From Conchocele bisecta (taxonomy: Eukaryota > Mollusca > Bivalvia > Lucinida > Thyasiridae), in contig CM055266.1 in NCBI GenBank assembly GCA_029237695.1, positions 123,804,569 to 123,868,568 on the forward strand: 64,000 nucleotides of DNA. Reading direction: 5' to 3'. Below the pieces are notes generated by a model. That model was given only the letters and a program-made list of their open reading frames with translations, did not search any database and was not told the DNA's origin. A program made the translations under genes and the position numbers. Shown here piece after piece: positions 57,360-64,000 of this stretch. The first letter of the stretch is position 1; each line of letters begins with the position of its first letter.

Positions 57360-58020
57360 CATATGTGACTGTGACTGAAAAATTGGGGCTTACAGTATTT
57401 CCGACACATGTAGTCCCAGATCAGCCTGCACATCCGGGTATGCACTGCTCGTCATTCAGTCAGTGAAATACCCGTCATGCCTATAGATGTTCATCAGGCT
57501 TTAGAAATATGCTAGCAGGTCAAGAGCTAGACTGGCCACGAATGCCACAAGCCCCATTTCTCCAGTCACAATGACTTATGGGTTTTGCGATCAGTGTACA
57601 TTCAGAACAGCCTGAGTATCCGCAGACTGATCAGTATTTGCACTGTTCGCTATTCCATGAATGAAAAACTCGACGTGTTGTAACAAGCAATATATATCAT
57701 TTCCCGGCTACATAGGTGTACTGTTTCATCAAAAGCTACACTGGTCACGCATTACATAAACCCTATTTCTCCCAATCACAGCCACATATGTGGCGGTGAC
57801 TGGATACATCGGGCTTATGCGATTTGTGAGCAGTGTAGCTCCTGTTCAAATAACACACTCCTGTCGCCTGATAACGATCTATATTGCTTGTTAGAGCATA
57901 CCGTGTTTTTCATTGACAGAATGGTGAACATTGCAGAACCTGATCACCGTATCGGCATGCACGGGCCGATATGGATATACACTGGTCGCAAAACCCATAA
58001 GCCACATTTCTCCAGTCACG
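57360..58020. mobile_element. Three adjoining family D MITEs
   Basis: Copies lie at about 57360-57575, 57572-57790 and 57786-58020, end to end, with shared or touching ends (CAGCCACATATGTGGCGGTG at the last junction). The third copy ends about 20 bp from the splice donor of the host exon, inside the intron. Confidence 0.65.
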
Positions 58021-58038
58021 ACAACGGATTACAATGCG

Positions 58039-58044
58039 ACTTAC
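58039..58044 (-). other. Splice donor of host exon
   Basis: On the minus strand the exon ends ATTG and is followed by GTAAGT, the ideal metazoan donor. Confidence 0.75.
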
Positions 58045-58831
58045 CAATGGTTGTGTAAATAATCACGCTAACGACGGCCACCAGCAGCGCAATGCCGATG
58101 GTGAGGAAGACTATATTGAGCACTCTCTTCAATATCCGGTAATCATCCGGATTGTTGCCCACAAACTTCAGCTCCGCGTCCGCTTTTCCCGCCATCCGGT
58201 TGTCCTGCATTGCCCGGATGAGGCGCCGCCATAGCGTGTTTTTTTTCAGTTCGTGTCGGCTGTTTCCGTTATCCGTGTCCGTGACGATGATGTCAATTCC
58301 GCCTGCTCCGTCCATACCGCCAACAACGCGACCACTAATCCGACTGGCATCACCATGTGTTACGGAATGACTCGATTCGATAGCACCGGATCCGCTCCTA
58401 TTCCCAGTATTGAATTTTTCGTCCGCTGATTCACGCGATATTTCATGCGATAACTTGTTGCGCTCGTTTGCCGATCGGCTTACCGGAGATCTAACTGAAT
58501 CAGCCGATGTCGAAGCGAGCGTTGACGATGGAGACCGAGTTTTGCCGTCCGGTGCGTCTTTGATGATGATTCTGTTTTGGTAATACATCGCGCTCCTCAA
58601 TACGCTTGTAGTCGGGGGTCGACCGGTTGGAGCTGTTACGACTTTGTCCCCGGACGTCGGCATTGGCGGCATGGGTGCCGCCGCCGTCCCCGCGTCCCCT
58701 TTGGACGTCACTGTCATGGCGACGTTACGTTCGTCTTCCTCGGTATTGGCGCTACGCCTCAACTGACTGCGAAGGCGTCGTAGCCGTCTGGAAGCATGAC
58801 CGTCGACATGGCTACATGAAGTGTCGTTAAA
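58045..58831 (-). CDS. Internal coding exon of a single-pass membrane protein, unidentified
   Basis: An open exon of 787 bp (262 codons plus one base), bounded by an acceptor (TTGTTATATTTCAG) and a GTAAGT donor, phase 0 in and phase 1 out. It is GC-richer than the DNA around it. The peptide starts with a basic stretch (residues 14-28, SRRLRRLRSQLRRS). A long Ser/Thr/Pro/Gly-rich, probably disordered region follows, with many Arg/Ser and Asp/Glu clusters. Then comes LWRRLIRAMQDN, and a hydrophobic helix at residues 237-262 (VLNIVFLTIGIALLVAVVSV). Basic residues (RILKR) just before the helix predict a cytoplasmic N-terminus, so a type II membrane protein whose outer domain is encoded by later exons at lower coordinates or beyond. 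No exon for that domain was found. There is no strong in-frame ATG at the start, so a first exon should lie upstream. Candidates by architecture only: TNF-like ligand, membrane peptidase, or another type II protein. Function unassigned. Confidence 0.7.
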
Positions 58832-58846
58832 CTGAAATATAACAAA
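58832..58846 (-). other. Splice acceptor of host exon
   Basis: TTGTTATATTTCAG on the minus strand, immediately before the open frame: pyrimidine-leaning with a CAG end. Confidence 0.65.
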
Positions 58847-58871
58847 TCCTGTATTTCCTGAACAGGGTTTA

Positions 58872-58944
58872 TTGAAGGGGTCAGTGGTAGAAGGGGGCTA
58901 ACTTATTATGGACTTAGCTCCACTCCTTCCACTGACCCCTTCAA
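58872..58944. repeat. Inverted repeat in the upstream intron
   Basis: TTGAAGGGGTCAGTGGTAGA pairs with TTCCACTGACCCCTTCAA. It lies 40 bp upstream of the exon's acceptor and could overlap the branch-point region. Confidence 0.7.
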
Positions 58945-59159
58945 CTTTTCTGCATGTATTCGGAGCCCGGTCCCTGTACATGTAAGGCAGCGTTAACATG
59001 TTGTTCACGCAGATGTAGTTAGGATGATCATGTTACAATGTATGTTTGGCGCAGTTGTCTCGCCCCGCTGTTACAAACGGAACAACGTGGCATGTACTAC
59101 ATGCAGAGCCGGATCCACGAAGTATGATCATGGATCTACTTGTCCGCGAATCATGGGTC

Positions 59160-59339
59160 TGGACATTTCAATTGATGTATTTACATTTATTGAGCATATG
59201 CTGCAAACGAAGCCTATGCTCAATAAATGTAAATCCAATAATTGTTTCCAAGAAAACATTGCTAATGTGAAATCTACAGACTATCATAATTTTGCACTTA
59301 CGAACATTTTAGTCGTACGAAGTTTAGTGAAACGGCCCC
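59160..59339. mobile_element. Family A MITE, left end lost
   Basis: From TCAATTGATGTATTTACATT to AGTTTAGTGAAACGGCCCC; the outer left arm is missing. Confidence 0.65.
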
Positions 59340-59579
59340 AAGATCCTGGCGTGTCCTTACCAGTGCTTACTTTAGATTTGGCGTGTAAATTGTTAATGCA
59401 TATATCGCAAGTTAAATCGCGGTACATCTACCGTATTAGGGATTTTTTCTATTAATTTACGATGTTTACTGTCTCCTCCAATTGCAATACGTATTATTAT
59501 TAACATCTCTTTTTAGACATCCATCACTGTGATCCACACGCTGATACGAACAATGAAACAGTGGGAAAACCAGGCTCCT

Positions 59580-60035
59580 TTCAAAATAAAACCTTTGGTT
59601 ATGATGATCCATAGTGATTGTTAGAAATATGAAGGGTGTTTCATTGATAGAATAATGAAAAGTGCCAACCATGCCCAGAGCGTACTAATTCACAGGCTGA
59701 TCTGAAGCCTATTTCACCAACATTGCAAAGTATACTTTTCTAGCAATTGTCAATTTATGGATAAATTTATTAATTTTATTATACTGAATTTATTACATTA
59801 TCACAGCCAAAATGGCTGTGATAATGTAATAAATTCAGTATAATAAGTCTGCATACTTTTAATCATCAAATATATGCAGTCTTCAATTGTGTATGAAATA
59901 ATTTCGGGAATAATAAATGATTACTCCCTCAAAGTATACTTTGCTAGAAAAGTATACTTTGCAATGTTGGTGAAATCGGCTACTGAAGCTAGCAAAACCC
60001 ATAAACCCCATTTCCCCACTCACAGCCACAAATGA
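59580..60035. mobile_element. Family D MITE interrupted by B, decayed
   Basis: TTTCATTGATAGAATAATG and CACAGGCTGATCTG on the left; AACCCATAAACCCCATTTCC and CACTCACAGCCACA on the right. Confidence 0.5.
59705..59982. mobile_element. Family B MITE, perfect CTG duplication
   Basis: 278 bp. CTG lies at 59702-59704 and 59983-59985. It disrupts the D copy. Confidence 0.75.
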
Positions 60036-60457
60036 AAAAGATGAGAGAGCTCATTTGTTTTAGATACTCTAATGGCATAGAGGTCAAATATTTGCGAAAT
60101 GCACCATTAGAGCAATCATCTGAGCCACAATGTGTTAAGTCAATAACATACAGCTTTCACATGAAAGAGCTAAGCTATGCAACTAAAATGTATGCCATTC
60201 TAATTATATAGAGAAAAGTAGGTTATATAGAGAACTGGTTGAATAGTGACACACTTATGCACTTGTTTAATTCCTATAAAGAACAGTGTGTGCCTACTGA
60301 CTATTAAAATGTATTGAAATACAGGCTTTGCAAACCTTTTATTTTTTTTGTGAAATATGGTATATTATATCAACTGGCATTTTCAATGGAAATTGCCTTT
60401 TGTACCATTTTAAAGTTGAGATATAATGATGACTGGCTGGTTTAGGTTAGTGACTAT
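60036..60457. other. Anonymous sequence with an F fragment
   Basis: 60225-60303 (TAGTGACACACTTATGCACT to GTGTGCCTACTGA) is a family F right-end remnant. No gene. Confidence 0.45.
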
Positions 60458-60460
60458 CAG

Positions 60461-60701
60461 AGGCCCGTTTCACTAAACATCGTACGACTAAAATGTTCGT
60501 AAGTGCAAATTTAGGATCGGCTGGAAACTTCAATTGATGGATTTACATTTATTGAGCATAGGCTGCATATGCAGCCTATGCTCAATAAATGCAAATCCAA
60601 TAATTGTTTACAAGAAAACATTGTTAATGTGAAATTTACAGACTATCATAATTGTGCACTTTGGAACATTTTAGTCGTACGATGTTTAGTGAAACGGGCC
60701 C
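60461..60701. mobile_element. Family A MITE, perfect CAG duplication
   Basis: 241 bp. CAG lies at 60458-60460 and 60702-60704. Confidence 0.8.
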
Positions 60702-60704
60702 CAG

Positions 60705-61324
60705 GATTCTATAGAGGACATGCAACATGTTTACTTAAGGCCAAACGAAACTTGACAGTATATAAATGGTTCGATAGTTTGTGAACTAGTATGTTTAAAA
60801 TCCTGATGTAAAATGGTTTTTAATGCTGAATATAATCTGCAACTACTGCACCAAAACTATAGCTGCATGTGTTTAAAGAGATTGTGTAAACAATGAAAGA
60901 CGACAAAACCTTTCATTTCAAAAACTACAGTAAAATATAACACCACGACATATATTATGGAACAGGTAACAGCAGTTTAAACATATGATAAAGTGATAAA
61001 GTGATAAAGTGACCAGTTTTGTGCAGCATAATTATTATGATGCATGGCTATTAAAAATATCACCCACTAAAATGTTCAATCTACCTGTCGATCAAAACAA
61101 AAATAATTCATATATCTCATACTTGAAGAGTAATGGATACGGGAGTTAATTTCCCGTTCTTTTTTTGCCAAACAAATGCTATTTTAATGAAAGTTTATGA
61201 TACAATAGCAAAAAAGTGCCAAATATACACAAGTATCTTATTCAGTATGTTTTGACAATAGAGGCTATGCTACATTTGCATGTTAGCCGGTCTTTGCCTG
61301 CTAAGGAAGTTTGTGAAATGTATG
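60705..61324. other. Anonymous sequence
   Basis: A short GATAAAGT triple repeat near 60990; otherwise nothing recognised. Confidence 0.4.
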
Positions 61325-61435
61325 TACAGTGGGGTCAGCATGTAAGTGCACACACACACACGAACGAACACGACAGGTTGGTTCCAACCTGTCGTGTTCG
61401 TTCGTGTGTGCACTTACACGCTGACCCCACTGTAG
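61325..61435. mobile_element. Family Y MITE, compact palindrome
   Basis: TACAGTGGGGTCAGCATGTA to its complement, with GAACACGACAGGTTGGTTCC across the centre. TA at the left edge; CTGTAG at the right. Confidence 0.7.
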
Positions 61436-61439
61436 TTGG

Positions 61440-61937
61440 TATAATTGCATGTGGTAGTAAAACACGTAAACAAATAGCAAAAATCGGAGATTGTGCGTGG
61501 CCAAATTATGTTGGTGGTTACATAGAATTGGTCTTAAATGATTCACCTGAATAAATATTTTATCGACATATTATAATGTATGATCATTGCACATCAACAA
61601 ATAAATATAGCGAGTGAATAGCTGTTTCCGTTAACCCTTTAAGGAAACAAGGTTATCACCCCTGGTATCCAGATTGGACATTCACGCTTAATCTAAAACG
61701 TATAACAATGCCAATTAACATGTCAGGTAAGTAAATTAGCGTTGTTTTGCCAGAACGGTAGGTTTAATGCGCCACTACTGACAGTACATCAGTTCAGAGA
61801 TGTTTAGATACTAAGGATATTATTATACTCGTATCTATGGCTGCAGTATTGGGGAAGTAACTCATTCAAACTAACTCAGTCGATGATGGAGGAGTTGCAC
61901 ATGGATGTGTGAGAGCAATGTATGAATTATTTATAAC
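61440..61937. other. Anonymous sequence with a decayed F interior
   Basis: 61560-61750 (ATTATAATGTATGATCATTG, CTTTAAGGAAACAAGG) resembles the F interior without ends. Confidence 0.4.
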
Positions 61938-62120
61938 GTATATGTGGCTGTGACTGGAAAAATGGGGCCTATGGGTTTGCGACCAGCGAATATCCAGATC
62001 AGCCTGTGCATCCGCACAGTCTGATGGCGATCAGCACTTTCGCCATTCCATCAATATAACACAAGTCGTGCTTCTACAAGCAATATAGATCAGTACCAGT
62101 CTGCTAGAATTGTGTTCTAT
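61938..62120. mobile_element. Family D MITE, right end lost
   Basis: TATGTGGCTGTGACTGGAAA, GCGACCAGCGAATATCCAGA and CAGTCTGATGGCGATCAGC. Confidence 0.6.
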
Positions 62121-62443
62121 TTATCAGGGTACGTCTGACGTTAGAGGATTTGTTAATTAACACGGATGTCGCTGAAAGTAACGCGTTTTTTTTACCTTGC
62201 ATCATTAGACTGACTTCATTCGGTAACGTCACGTGACGCCTTTCGACCAATGGAACGTCAACACAACTAAATGTGACACGGATGTGGCTTCGAGTAACTA
62301 TGGCAACCTGTTATCGTATGGAAATGCCAAAGAGCAAATATTGTAGTCTAGTGAACAGTTTGCTTCCGAATAGTTTGTTTACTATTATAACAATAACTTT
62401 GTGTAGCAGTAGCCGATATGTTTGTGTTTCGAAGCTGCTCCAG

Positions 62444-62659
62444 GGGCCCGTTTCACTACACTTCGTACGACTAAAATAAATCTTCGTAAGTGCAAACTTA
62501 CAAAGTTTTATTGTAAACAATTAATGGATTTACATTTATTGAGCATATATGCAGCCTATGCTCAATAAATGTATATCCATCAATTTAAATTTCCAGACGA
62601 TCTTAAATTTGCACTTACGAATAGTTTAGTCGTCGTACGAAGTATAGTGAAACGGGCCC
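62444..62659. mobile_element. Family A MITE, perfect CAG duplication
   Basis: 216 bp. CAG lies at 62441-62443 and 62660-62662. The core is slightly shortened. Confidence 0.8.
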
Positions 62660-62889
62660 CAGTTGTCTTGTATGGGAAACAGCCGCCCGTTTATGTCACG
62701 TGTATGGTGAAAAGCTTTGAGTTGATGCGGTGTATGATGTTGTTAAGCTTTATTTTACAACAATTACAAACAAGAGCGTTGTATGGAAGCATCGGCTGTG
62801 TGAAGTTAGCACTGCAATCGCAGATCGACAATCAACATTCAAATCGAATGTCGAGTTGAATGTAGAGCTGTAAAGTTAGGATATGTAGA

Positions 62890-64000
62890 AAACTTGAATG
62901 AACAGCTGGCTAGTTCCAATGCGCTGCTGGCTCTGCAATGGACATTTGTACTTACAGTACAAAGTGAATGTACAGCTGGCTAGTGCCAATGTACAGCTGG
63001 CTCTGCAATCGACATTCAAACTTGTATTGTCAGTTCAATCTGAATGTAGAGCTGTGTACTACCAATGTACAGCTGGCTCTGCAATCGACATTCACACTCG
63101 TATTGTCAGTTCAATCTGAATGTAGAGCTGGGTACTTCCAATGTACAGCTGGCTCTGCAATCGACATTCAAACTCGTATTGTCCGTTCAATTTGAATGTA
63201 GAGCTGGGTATTCCCAATGTACAGCTGGCTCTGCAATCGACATTCAAACATGTATATCTTCGGTTGAATCTGAATGCAGAGCTGGGTATTCCCAATGTAC
63301 AGCTGACTCTGCAATCAACATTCAAACTCGCATTTTCTGTTCAATCTGAATGTCGAGCTGGGTACTTCCAATGTACAGCTGGCTCTGCAATCGACATTCA
63401 AACTTATATTGTCAGTTCAATCTGAATGTAGAGCTGGATACTTCCAATGTACTGCTGGCTGTGCAATCGACATTCAAACTAGTATTGTCAGTTCAATCTG
63501 AATGTAGAGCTGGGTACTTCCAATGTACAGCTGGCTCTGCAATCGACATTCAAACTCACATTGTCTGTTCAATATGAATGTAGAGCTGGGTACTTCCAAT
63601 GTACAGCTGGATCTGCAATCGACATTCAAACTTGTAATATCAGTTCAATCTGAATGTAGAGCTGGGTACTTCCAATGTACAGCTGACTCTGCAATCGACA
63701 TTCAAACTCGTATTGTCAGTTCAATCTGAATGTACAGCTGGGTACTTCCAATGTACATCTGGCTCTACAATCGACATTCAAACATTTATTTTCGGTTGAA
63801 TGTGAATGTTGAGCTGGGTACTTCCAATGTACAACTGGCTCTGCAATCGACATTCAAACATGTATTTTCCGTTGATTCTAAATGTAGAGCTGGGTACTTC
63901 CAATGTACAGCTGGCTCTGCAATCGACATTGAAACATGTATTGTCCGTTCAATTTGAATGTCGAGCTGGGTATTCCCAATGTACAACTGGCTCTGCAATC
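62890..64000 (+). repeat. 76-bp satellite, about 14.6 units, truncated by the window end
   Basis: Unit: GTACAGCTGGCTCTGCAATC, GACATTCAAACTCGTATTG, TCAGTTCAATCTGAATG, TAGAGCTGGGTACTTCCAAT. The first two units are more divergent. Since 76 is not a multiple of three, the frame changes each unit. This yields frames of about 75 codons (three units) that mimic a repetitive protein but are not one. Confidence 0.95.

Noticed and set aside
58016..58762. A stand-alone 248-codon gene from 58762
   Set aside because: The frame begins there with TTG and continues upstream to a splice acceptor, and it runs past a GTAAGT donor. An internal exon fits better.
62898..63998. Family of small repetitive proteins of about 75 residues
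   Set aside because: ORF length equals three 76-bp units, as the frame rotates; a satellite artefact.

Overview
This is eukaryotic, non-coding, AT-rich genomic DNA. I read it as a lophotrochozoan, most likely a bivalve mollusc. The grounds are the dense population of short palindromic non-autonomous DNA transposons, a tRNA-derived SINE that resembles molluscan V-SINEs, and (GAGT)n/(GTTT)n-ended SINE-like repeats. The species is an inference; no sequence search was possible.

Only two stretches carry convincing protein-coding sequence. The first is one internal exon of a host gene at 58045-58831 on the minus strand. It has a good splice acceptor and donor and encodes a long hydrophilic, Ser/Thr-rich segment ending in one transmembrane helix. 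The second is a nearly full-length mariner transposase at 50191-51255 on the minus strand, with a DD41D-type catalytic triad and a single in-frame amber codon. Almost all other open reading frames are by-products of repeats.

The rest is a mosaic of nested transposons. Recurring families are labelled A-I, N, P, Q, R, S, X, Y and Z here. A (GGGCCCGTTTCAC ends) and B (TAGCCTATTTCACC ends) both sit between CWG trinucleotides, as some Harbinger elements do. F and H sit between TTAA. C has ACAGTGGAACCTCT ends. D is the most abundant (about 19 copies) and is itself a target for other insertions. E is a 500-580 bp element with long inverted repeats. G and related stem-loops have a GATAAATAGAATA-type edge. 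P starts TACGGGGCGCCA and makes 5-bp target duplications. Several foldback-type elements have inverted arms built from short 5-27 bp repeats.

Layout: 0-9 kb holds nested MITEs and two foldbacks. 9-15 kb is C and D copies among low-content DNA. 15-17 kb is P copy 1. 17-37 kb is MITEs, SINEs and some anonymous DNA (26.7-28.8 kb and 34.4-35.7 kb). 38-42.3 kb is a 40-bp minisatellite split by two P elements, one inside the other. 42-57 kb is MITEs, four foldbacks and the mariner. 57-59 kb is three adjoining D elements that reach almost to the splice donor of the host exon. 59-62.7 kb is MITEs. 62.9-64 kb is a 76-bp satellite running off the window.
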